This document shows, piece by piece, positions 50,251 to 64,000 of a stretch of DNA of 64,000 nt; position 1 is the stretch's first letter, and each line of letters begins with the position of its first letter. The notes beneath the pieces were generated by a model. It saw only the letters and a program-made list of their open reading frames with translations. It was not told the origin of the DNA and searched no databases. Made by a program: the position numbers and the translations under genes. The DNA is from Tubiluchus corallicola (lineage: Eukaryota; Priapulida; Priapulimorpha; Priapulimorphida; Tubiluchidae), in NCBI GenBank assembly GCA_030141605.1, contig JAQGDQ010000038.1, positions 797,802-861,801 of the forward strand. The letters are read 5' to 3'.

Positions 50251-51309
50251 TAACAGAAGCCAAATAAGTAATAAGCAGACCTGTAAAGAAATTGATACAG
50301 TAACTTAAGCACTAATTATGTGTTTACATGTATCAAATCACCTCTTGCTCGACTATATTCACCAACTTTTGAATTCCGAGTCTGGAATTATTGAGAGGTT
50401 TCTAAGTTGTTCAAAGGTTAAAAATATTTCTTCCTAATGGTACGTGTTATAATACTAGGTTTGCTATTGGTTCCTCCACGTTAATGTGAAAAGAACTGAG
50501 CAATTCAGACATGTTATTTACAGTTCTGTAACCTGTATTTACTTTTTACTTACGTTGGCATGTTTTACGGGTCCAGCGTCCGGGTTTTTGTAACCCTTTA
50601 TCAAGAAGCAGAAGTGAAATTTACACGTGCCATAGCTAAATGGCGGGTTTTAAACGTTAAAATAGCAAAATACGTTACACCTTAAATTAAGGTACCTGGT
50701 CTTCCACGTCTTGTACAATACGTTGGTGTCTTAACTTTGTTATTACGACAGCAACTGCTCAAGTTATTCAAGGGTTAAAGGTATTGAAGCTTCAAGGCGC
50801 TTATAGGAATGGACAAGAAGCCAATGACCAAGCCTGCCTGTGAATGACAGACAGTCACTCAGATTCGGAACAGCAGCAGCTGGACCTGACTGGACGTGAA
50901 AAGTTGTAATATGCCTATTTGCCGTTGTGGATATTTTCAAATTTTGTTTTATTAGTTATCATAAATGCAACTATACGTGTAAAAGACACACTTTCCACTG
51001 ACCTAAGCATAAGCACTAGAAGTATATAGGAGTAATACAGAAAACTTAATATTGCAAGTGTAAGTTCCATGATTATATAACAGCGGTGCCAGAAAGTGCA
51101 TCGCTAAAGCAGCAATTGTACGCTCGCTTCGTTTCTTTACATATGTATAAAAATATTATAATAAATTGAATATTTAAAACGCATTAACATTAAAAATAAA
51201 CAAATGCATTTTACATACTTAAAATATTAACACATAAATAGTACATACACAATAGGCTGTTATAAATAAAACTAAAATCGTAATACATTTATACAAAAAT
51301 CAGCCTAAT

Positions 51310-51730
51310 TAAATCCATGAGTCCATATTGAATTTCTAATTAATTAAAAAGGCTTCTTTATAAAAATAAGTTTTGAGAAATGATTCGAACTTTTGAACAT
51401 TATTGATTTTACGTGCATAAATTGGTAAATAATTCCATAATTTTGGTGCCGCTACGTTAAAACTATGAGAACCATATGTGACTAGATTATAACGCAGTAC
51501 AACAAGTGTTGATCAATTAATTGATCTAAGATTGCGATTGGGCAGGTATGGCTTCAAAAAATCAGATATATAGGAGGGAGCTAAATCATTCAGAGCTTTG
51601 AATGTTAATAAGAGAATTTTGTATTTTAGTCCTGAAAGAAACGGGCAACCATTGCAATTAGATGACAACAGGAGTTATGTGATCATATTTACGAGTGCCT
51701 GTAAATAATCCGGGTCGCTGTGTTGAGTAC
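51310..51730 (-). pseudogene. CR1-like RT C-terminus, lightly decayed
   Basis: The minus strand reads, in order, QHVLNTATRII, KYDHITPVV, LQWLPVSFRTKYKILLLTFK, ALNDLAPSYISDFL, TYGSHSFNVAAPKLWNYLP and FESFLKTYF. This is the complete C-terminal order of CR1/L2 ORF2 with a few stops and one or two frame changes. It is the best preserved retroelement fragment in the window. Confidence 0.85.
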
Positions 51731-51934
51731 ATGTTGTAGTTTATCAATAAATGTAATACAGTTTATCAATAAATGTAACGTAGGTGTCCCCTTTCAAAGG
51801 AGTAGCAAACTTCAGTCAAAGTATCTAAGCTACTAAACTATTCAATAAAACAATTAAAACTTCTAGTACGACGATTAAAACAACTCAGTTTGAAGAACTA
51901 TATACTAGTAGATCTTGCTGCCGTTACAGTTGCT

Positions 51935-51938
51935 GTGG

Positions 51939-51976
<38 letters not shown>

Positions 51977-51978
51977 AC
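51935..51978. repeat. (GTT)n microsatellite
   Basis: About 14 GTT units followed by imperfect TGC/GTT units to about 52025. Confidence 0.9.
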
Positions 51979-52224
51979 TGCTGCTGCTATTGTTGTTTCA
52001 TATTTTACTATTGTCGCTGTTGCTGCATGATTGCAATGCATAAAAAGCGTCCTCTTGAAAACTTGTTTCTTTATTACTGATAGGTCTCTGATGTCTTCAA
52101 ATTCAATGTAGACTGCACACACATTGACAAGTTCAGCTAACTAGCAGTTAGTTTAAAGATAATGCGTTTCAGTACAATTAAACTAACGCAACGTGTCAAT
52201 GGCGTGATGCTTCAGAAGTTTTGT

Positions 52225-52244
52225 GGTATATATGCGCATGCGCA
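52225..52244. promoter_or_regulatory. Putative NRF-1 site and TATA-like box upstream of the glutamate receptor
   Basis: The palindrome TGCGCATGCGCA (52233-52244) fits the NRF-1 consensus, next to 'gtatatat'. It lies about 270 bases before the first coding exon. The bases just before the ATG include an acceptor-like TTTTTGCACAG (to 52497), so a 5'-UTR exon may start here. Its role is inferred. Confidence 0.45.
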
Positions 52245-52503
52245 GTAGCGCTCAAACTGAATGGCTTCATCGGAGGGAAACGGTTATGTACTGAGTTCGA
52301 GTGATCAGGTGGTTATGGCTTACTATCGCTTAAACGTATAACGTGAGAATTAAGCAGGATTAGATGGATATGTGTGCGTGATTTGTTCACAAAGTGATGA
52401 GCAGAAAAGATGTAAAGATGAAGAGTTTTCTAATTAGAAACCATTATTGTGTAGCAGTGTACTGGGCAAGTTTGATTAGGCTTCATTTTTGCACAGAGTG
52501 TAG

Positions 52504-56762
<4,259 letters not shown>

Positions 56763-57204
56763 TTACCACTAAAATCAGTACAGTACACTTTCCACACAGT
56801 ACACAAGCAACACATACTACATACTACAAGAGGTCTTTTTAGAGCGTTTAGCGCCACCCTCCGTCTAACTTTTTTAGCATCATTAGAAAGTGTATGTAGT
56901 ACGTACATGGTTCAGATATTTGTTTTATTTGATTTTTTATATACAGTACTAATAAACATATTTCGGAAGGCAAACTGCTCATCTCTGCATATTAGTTATA
57001 CTTAATGACACTTTGTACTCATACACAGTTCATCAATTATTCAGACGCAAGCGCGTGCCGCCAGGTTTGCAATAGCGTGCAGAGTGGTTTCACCAAAATC
57101 ACTAGGAAGATCACGAAAATGGTTTCCGTCTTCATAAAAAAGCTAAGGTTTAAGCAAGAATATTGTTATTATATTATTAATGCGAAAATTAATTGCTATT
57201 ACTA

Positions 57205-57395
57205 ATGTCAGGAAATGTGATAAAGTTGTCATACAGCCTGTTTTGACCAGGGTCCTTCTGTTTATAAGACAGACAACGTAGGCCACTCGACTGTATCTCC
57301 CAATGATCAAAACAGTCCAAAGTTTATCGCCATGGTTGGCTCAAAATTATGAGGCAGCCAGGAAATTCGAGGTTCAAAAATAATCAAAACAAAAT
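57205..57395. repeat. Second head-to-head tRNA-like foldback, decayed
   Basis: On the minus strand, 57237-57285 resembles the tRNA-Thr-like arm at 37.9 kb (TCTGT-CTTATAA-ACAGA, then a decayed T arm 'ccctggtcaaaac'). A plus-direction relative follows near 57330-57380 (gaggttcaaaa). Confidence 0.45.
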
Positions 57396-57963
57396 TAAAT
57401 AATTAGATAGAATCACTATAGAATTAGATAGAGTTTAGTGTCAAAATTTAAATAATTCTTGGTTTATTCCATCACAACTGCTTAATAGATTTGATCAGTT
57501 ATTATAAGAAATGTAGGATGAGTGACTAAAATTTTTGAAACAAATTCATGTAAATTGTTCCACTTCATGAAAAATAAGTTTCCTTATTTTAATTATGCCT
57601 ATTTGAATTTTAAAAACGAACTAGTTCAATTATTGATTCTTTTCTAGTCAGTAGCGAGACGAGTCAAAAGATCAACGATATGATGAGCTTGACAGTTGGT
57701 TTAGCAATCTTCGCCAAGCATAGGCGGAATCGCGTTGATTCGTGACACCCGGTTTCGAGTTTTTTTCGTCAATTTCATAGTAAACTTACTGAAGTACATA
57801 ATTACACGTGTCGTATAGCTAATTGTGTACCAAATTTTTGTACATATATTTTCGTTAAGCATTTATATACATCAAACGAAATAAAGTATTACATATACGT
57901 AATGATACACTTATATTAACGCAAAAATCTCCTTTGAAAAAATGGAGAAAAGGGTTTCGAAAA

Positions 57964-58060
57964 GTGGTCACGGTGTGTGTCGCTATGCAGTAAGTGGTCG
58001 GAAATTAGGCAACGCCGAGCACAGCTAGCAAATGGACGTGTGACCACCAAAAAACTGGTT
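57964..58060 (+). repeat. 5S-like short repeat, copy 2
   Basis: 'ggtcacggtgtgtgtcgc', 'gaaattaggc' and 'aaatggacgtgtgaccacc' parallel the block at 34284-34370 in the same order and spacing. It is more decayed in the box A word. Confidence 0.4.
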
Positions 58061-58139
58061 TTGGGTGGCTTAAGCTCTACACTGGCCATCTGCTTCTCTA
58101 TTAGGTGGTCTCGTCTCAATGGATGAGATTCGCATCCAT

Positions 58140-59020
58140 CAAATTTAGTGGCCCTTGCTGGATTCAGCTTGACTGTGTCAAAAATGTTTGAACTTTCTCG
58201 GCAAGCTTGTACGCCAGTAATAGATTGCCATGTCTCTTGTAAGCTCTATGCTGATGATGTGAAAATATGTTTTGTCACAGATTATTACCAAAACATTCAG
58301 TTCGCTGTTAATTATATAGTCTAATGGTCACTTCACTAACAGCTACCAATCTCCGTAAAAAATGTTGTGTTTCACACTTGAGTAGTAGCAACCCTCGCTA
58401 AGAGTATAACACTAATAATGAAACTCTACCAGCCAAAGTAGAAACAATCAATCTGGGTGAGACAAGTTGCAAAGACTTGAAATTATTGTCGCAATATCTG
58501 TCTCAAAGCAAATCGTGTTAGCAATATGATACTTTATTTCTTCTGATGTCAATGTGTTTCTCAGGATTTATGAAACTTATGTTCGCCCTTTGGTCGAATA
58601 TTGAACTTCTAGTTGGAAGGAATCCAGATTTGTTGAAAGATATGAATTTGGTTAAAAACGCTCACCGGCTCTTTGCTAGATGTAACTTGCCTAGGGCCGA
58701 CACACCTGACAGATTAAATTATTTAAAATTAGTTTCATTAGAATTACATTGTTTCCATAATGATCTTTTAATGTTTTACGGTATTGTACATAAAGAAAAC
58801 GCTATGAAATTTTACAATTTTTTCTATGTAAACTTCTGCCACAAAATTTCATCATTTGAAACACTTTGCTAAGTCTTGTAGGAACGATTTTCTAAGATAT
58901 TTTTCTAGTAGCAGTGAGGTCAATATGTGGAATGCACTACTCTCTCATGTAAACGACGCACCATTGTTAAATGTACGCAATAGACACCTTTTTATGAAAA
59001 CGTAGTTAAATTTGTTGATT
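58140..59020 (+). pseudogene. Jockey/CR1-like reverse transcriptase, C-terminal half, decayed
   Basis: The plus strand reads SCKLYADDVKICF (the YADD catalytic motif) near 58235. Then come QLPISV, RIYETYVRPLVEY (in a second frame), PRADTPDRLNYLKLVSLELH and VNMWNALLSHVNDAPLLNV. The order fits a non-LTR RT from the palm to the C-terminus. Many stops and frameshifts are present. Confidence 0.75.
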
Positions 59021-60054
59021 TTAAAATTCGATAGACACGTGTAAGTAGTTTTACTCTTTATGTTTTAACCGCACTCTAGTTAATAATGTAAGTTTTGTGT
59101 TTCATTTCATTTATTTTTTGCAGTTGTATTTATTTGTATTATAGCTGAACTGCGAAATTAACAAGTAATTAAGATAAGTATACATTGTTGTACAACTTAA
59201 TGTCCAGCCTTCTCTTTCTAATGTTTTATCATGCTGAGACGCTCATACAAAATCAAGCTAAACAGGCGCGCTAAAAGCAAACTACCTTATGGATTTTGCA
59301 GCCCCAGAAACGCAGAACAGTTAGTGCTCAGAAGTCTCACGAACCCTCATGTCTAGTGCATTTATCTCAATGGGAAATTTTGTAGATATTGGTGGAGTGC
59401 TGAGTACGCTTCAAAGGCACTACATAGACATGCAAGTTCACTGCAATTTGTTTGCATTCCCGACGAACTTAGACCTATAGTAGTTGACGTATAACTAAGT
59501 GAATCATTTAGTAAGATAAAGTCACGTTCAGTAACATAATTTAACAGAAGAGAACATGAAACCCGATAAAAAATCGAGAGAGCGAGAAAAAGAGTGCCAT
59601 TTTTATCAGCCTACAGTCTGATAAAGTTCAAAACTTTCACCATGCGCAGTACTTCGATTAGCTTGCAAAGTTTAATAGCACAGCAATCTTAACGATGTTG
59701 ACTTTTGCCACCACCAAGTAACTCTTAAGCAATTGTCATTATTACTGGTCGGTTTTGTTATGATTACCCGGCTACTGACATCACCAAGATTTCTCTGACC
59801 TTTTCATCCACGTGGACATCTCAAGGATCAACTTTCATTTATAATAATCTGTAACTTAAATGGAACAATTGCTTCGCCAAGTACATAGATGGTATCATTA
59901 AATCACCTTATACACATTGGTAATACTGTTTATAGCGTTCTCAGGTATGCTGTAATCATAAGCACCAAGAAATTGTTGTTAATGTCAAATACTACGTTAT
60001 AAAAACCACCTTTTAATTTGGTTTGTATCTTACCATAAAATGCTCACAGAAGGT

Positions 60055-60175
60055 TACAATGGGTGGTGTAGCATACAGTTTTCGTCCCTGGGCGCAATCT
60101 TGGGACCACTATTATTTCTAATTTTTGTAAATGACCTTAATGAAAAATTGGTCAAATGTCATTATGTACCATTTC
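60055..60175 (+). pseudogene. Non-LTR RT palm fragment
   Basis: The frame reads GAILGPLLFLIFVNDLNEKL, the well-known (G)SILGPLLFLIFVNDL segment that precedes the YADD box. No YADD follows. It cannot be the missing part of the 58-kb relic because the order would be wrong, so it is a separate insertion. Confidence 0.75.
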
Positions 60176-60384
60176 CTGTGCAAATAGCAAAAATGCAAGT
60201 TGGGGTTAATACAAATTGCACACATATACTTACAAATCAAATATCAGACAAAAGCACAACTAGGTACACCAGAAAAATCCAACTTGCTGCTGGTAAAATT
60301 CATTCAGACGCAAAGTTAAGAGAAACCTACCCAACTTTGCAAGGCTGTGATTTAATACAAAAGCACTGGGCTTTAAATTTGTAA

Positions 60385-63180
60385 AATAAAGAAATTTAGT
60401 TTCTATTCCTCATGCCTTTACAATATGCTGCAGCATAGCAAAGATGTGGGTAATTAGCAAATTCGCCTAAATGGAAATTTTAACTATCTCATCAAGTTAT
60501 TTTTGAAATTCATTTTAAATTACAACAATTAATTGAATAATTTATGTGTCTTTAGTGTATAGAAGTAGAGATGCGTCGTCAGTATGTTCTTTCGGAACGA
60601 ACATTAAAAAGTTTGTAGATTAAGAAAAAAATCCACCAGACATTTTTCATGTGGTATGCTACCTGCATTAGTGTGACAGGAGCTTCATGTTGTTCAATCT
60701 TCGCTTTCTCCCGAATCATGGATCTTATGCTATTCAGTAGCTAGATCTGCTACAATTAACCTTTGGTTGCAGATAATTATACGATACCCTTGGCATTACG
60801 TCGTTGTGCTCTTTTAGTATAATAGAGTCATTATGCCTACGCAATGTACGCATGCAGCAGTATATTAAAACTAATATGGAAGAACTCATTGGAGTATTGT
60901 AAACCATTCTAATCAGCGAACACAGTCTGATAGCAATTTAATTTAGGGAAAGAATCACTCGTCTTGCACAGTTGAGGCACAGATATGTAGAGATTGGTTT
61001 GCTGGCGAATTTTGATCAAAATTCAGTTCAAATGAGTACTTCGACTATGCTTCCACTATAATAATTTGCTTATAGCATACAACGAATATTCCGTCAGAGT
61101 TGATATAAAATTTCCGTTATGGGCATTCTTTGGGTACTTGTTAACTTACTGACGATTGTTTAATAGTAAACAAATAAACGTGTAAAGTATATGTAAATAA
61201 ATAAATAAAATGATAACGTTATAAAACTGCCGGTCAGTTTCGAGAAACCTAAGTTTATGTGCAAAAGTTTGAAGGCAACAAACGCTATCTATGGTGTATT
61301 AACACACTGATAACGTGATGTATAACAATTAAATATGTTAGCGACATGGTTTGTGTAAGCCCATACAAATTTGTTGAATTCAGTACTTGCAAACCCAACT
61401 TACAATGTGTCTTCTGTCAGCTGTTTGTTGAAAGCAAATTCGGCATCAATTTTTAAAATGTATTTGTATAATTTAATTTATGGTTGGCTAAATCTGTCTA
61501 CATGTTGCTAGTCTTTATAACATCTTTTCGGGGTTTGTATATTAAAGTTGCTTCAACTATGTTAAGCAATTTTGATTTGCAGTAAGTTTAATTTGTAATA
61601 GCGAAATTTCACAACAGTACTTGTTACTTCTCTAAAAAACTCAACTCTTATTTTTAATTCACACGCCGTAAATAAATGTTGTTTTTACCTTTGCTTAGTT
61701 TTTTACTCTTATTAGATATTTTCTGTTATTTAGTAAAAACTAAAAATGTAGTATTTAGAAGGGAAAATAAAACAAAGGTAAATCTAAATCTACACCATAT
61801 GATTGATAATAGTGTTCTTGCAGAACTCGAAACGCCTCAATATTAAACTTCAGCACAACATTTTTTATCGCTGGTCATATTGTTTATTATTCGAACCAGA
61901 TAAAAGTTTCCATCCACCGAGGATCAATAATTCGCGAACATTCCAAGCAAGCTACAAAAGGCTGTTGAGCGAAGTCTGTAGTGAAAATGCTTTTCATGGA
62001 CTGAACAATTATATTTAACGTAGAGTTTTATCTGTTAGTTTTCTCCATTAGCTTAAAAGTATCTGAGGCACGTGGAGAAACGGTTCTAACGTACTAATCT
62101 CTTGTACTGATCACGATCTAATCTCTTTTCCAACTTCTTAATGAAAACTTAGAGAAAAGGGGCGGAAATTACATTTTATCTGAGCGTGAGACGTGTTGAT
62201 GCGCGTGGAACAGAGAGTGGGTGTTTGATTATTTTCAGTATTATTGGTGCTTTTCATTGTTTTTTTTGCTCGGTTGTGTGAATGTGCGCGTGTGTTTTTC
62301 ACGCATGCGTGTTTCCTTTGCTCACCATAATTTTTATTTTTGCAGGTGCATAATTTCTTTACACATAGATTTGTTTTTAAATTTTATTTCTTTGAAAAGG
62401 TATAGTAATAGATTGATCACTGAATGTGCGATTAAAGCATCTACACTGCAGTATTATTGCAACCTTGGGCAGAGTGTTGTAAGAAATTCGAAATAAAGTA
62501 AAGTAAACAAAGACGCAAAGTCAAAAATAAATAATAAAAAAATAATTTGTTGAATTGTTATATAATTCTGTTACGGTAATATACAGATAAACTACTAATG
62601 CTGCTGCTGCTACTGTCGCTGCTGCTGCTGCAGCTGTACTAAAGAGCAAATGGTACAGAATACGTCTTACCATAATGGCCATTGACTTCAGCTTATTGCT
62701 TGGTGCTTTGTTAGCAACTCGTGTCTTTCCACTCATCCAAGCATGCAGATTATCTACCTGTCAGGTTTCCATTGTATAATACCGCTAAATGAACCTTGAA
62801 AAACACTCATTGAAAGTAACTGCAGATACTGCGGGTTTCATATTGCAGCTTGAGAAAGTGTGTGTGTGTGTTAAGAAAGTTGTCAATGTCTTAAAAAATC
62901 CGCTTAAGCGAGTCAATTAGTGCCAGTTTGATAGACAGTCTCAAGTTACCTGGGTTACAAACTACGCGTATTGCTGGGTCATTCTCAAGAAACCACTATA
63001 AGGCTAAGTATGTATTTAATTAAGACTTTGCACTACTGATTCTCACGCCGTTATTTCTTTCTTTCTTATTTATTTATTCTCCGTAAACATATTTTGCTTA
63101 ATAATTCGTTAGCCTTGCAAGCTACGGTCACGAAATTCACAGAGTGGGTATCCCTGGATGATTGAATAGCAGCAGTGTGG
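60385..63180. other. Gene-free stretch
   Basis: No supported exon. It contains a short GCT/TGC run at about 62598-62634. AT-rich elsewhere. Confidence 0.35.
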
Positions 63181-63189
63181 TCACTGGGT

Positions 63190-64000
63190 CACTGGCTGCG
63201 GGCATCATTTTGTTTTTCCATTAGTTCGCACCTCCTCCTAGAGCTTCCAGTTTTCACTTTTTTACAAGTCTTTAGGTACTGTGAGGCAGGTACGTAACCG
63301 CGGTTTTTAAAAGCTGAGACTCTTGAACGGTGCGAAATGGGAGCCGACGTGTGAAAATTAGAACGACAGGCTTTAGTTCGCATCTCCTCCTACATTTTTC
63401 AGTTTTTAGTTCATTTTTTTCACAAGTATTTGGGCATTGGGGTTAGAAGTGCATGTTGGGCCTTAAAAACACTGATTCCTTGAGTGCTCGAGATATGAGA
63501 AAACGCCAGAAAACGAGGTTGTGTCCATAGCGCCATAAGTAAAAGAGCTACGAAACTTACAGAAATACTATAGGAAGAGTGACCTTTAGGACATAGGTCA
63601 TAGCGACAGAAGCCAAAATTTGAAAAATAGAGCAAATGGTTCCGTCACTTGCAGTATCGGACTAGAAGTCTATGTTTTTGCGTGTATGGGTAGCCAAGTA
63701 AGGGCAGATGTGCTCTAGGTACTTTTCAAGAAGTAGGTGCATTAAGTACCTTTCGGAAAATAGGCGTAGCCATGTCATACGATATGAGCAAAAGAGTTAA
63801 AAGAGGATTTTGTCATTTTGAAAAAGTTAATAAGCTCGAGTCACGAAACGTGCGGGGCACGTACCAAGAATGCCGGCTCAGACAACAGAATAGTGAACGA
63901 TGACCTTGAGGCCAAGGGTCAAGAACAGTAGATACGTATCAGTTTCTGTTTGGCTTCATGTTTTCCTATAGTTTTTGAGCTAGAGCCACAAACTTTTGGT
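63190..64000. repeat. Diverged tandem repeat running off the right edge
   Basis: 'ttagttcgcacctcctccta' at 63221 returns as 'ttagttcgcatctcctccta' at 63373 (period 152), with 'cagttttcac/cagtttttag', 'acaagt' and 'aaaagctgag/aaaacactga' following in both. Later text repeats words such as 'gagctacgaaactt' (63547) and 'gagctagagccacaaacttt' (63978), so a longer array is likely. Confidence 0.5.

Noticed and set aside
60055-60175. RT palm fragment as part of the 58-kb reverse transcriptase relic
   Set aside because: This segment belongs before the YADD box, but here it lies about 1.8 kb after it on the same strand.

Overview
The window is eukaryotic, AT-rich, intron-bearing genomic DNA from a bilaterian animal, most likely a marine invertebrate. 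Four genes or gene parts can be supported. (1) A minus-strand proline-rich protein of unknown identity, first two coding exons (8640-8470 and 6805-6295). (2) A complete plus-strand four-exon NHP2 gene (12289-17032), an L7Ae-family protein of H/ACA snoRNPs, 167 aa. (3) A complete minus-strand three-exon vasopressin/oxytocin-type neuropeptide precursor (30930-27668, 171 aa) with signal peptide, nonapeptide CFITNCPPG, amidation/cleavage site GKR, a 14-cysteine neurophysin and a copeptin-like tail. (4) The first coding exon (52513-53158) of a plus-strand group I-like metabotropic glutamate receptor whose later exons I could not find here. The Ile3-Thr4 nonapeptide core is closer to what I recall for echinoderm and arthropod peptides than to the Arg4 peptides of molluscs and annelids. 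That hints at an ambulacrarian or similar host, but the species cannot be assigned from sequence alone.

The rest is mostly repeats. From the left: a decayed array of ~205-bp units (1-2260); the proline-rich gene, with a retroelement relic and an inverted-repeat block in its intron; a hAT-like non-autonomous element holding a perfect palindrome with 97-bp arms (9533-9730); a possible PIF/Harbinger transposase relic; NHP2, whose introns hold a 122-bp tandem duplication, an MITE, a CR1-like relic and a tRNA-derived SINE; a foldback element near 21.2 kb; an MITE near 25.2 kb; the neuropeptide gene; and, from 32 kb on, microsatellites, tRNA- and 5S-like short repeats, CR1/jockey-like relics and foldbacks.

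Two MITE families share the arrangement TTAA-AGGAA...TTCCT-TTAA. One has three clear copies (5369-5931 reversed, 13325-13874, 24938-25494). The other has one good copy (42998-43570) and one decayed copy (about 14500-15045).

The genes are not functionally linked: a ribosome/telomerase RNP protein, a neuropeptide precursor, a glutamate receptor and an unknown proline-rich protein. No bacterial-type operon, CRISPR array, rRNA gene or confident functional tRNA gene was seen. Intron boundaries were set by eye from GT/AG sites, reading frame and family match; no transcript data were available.
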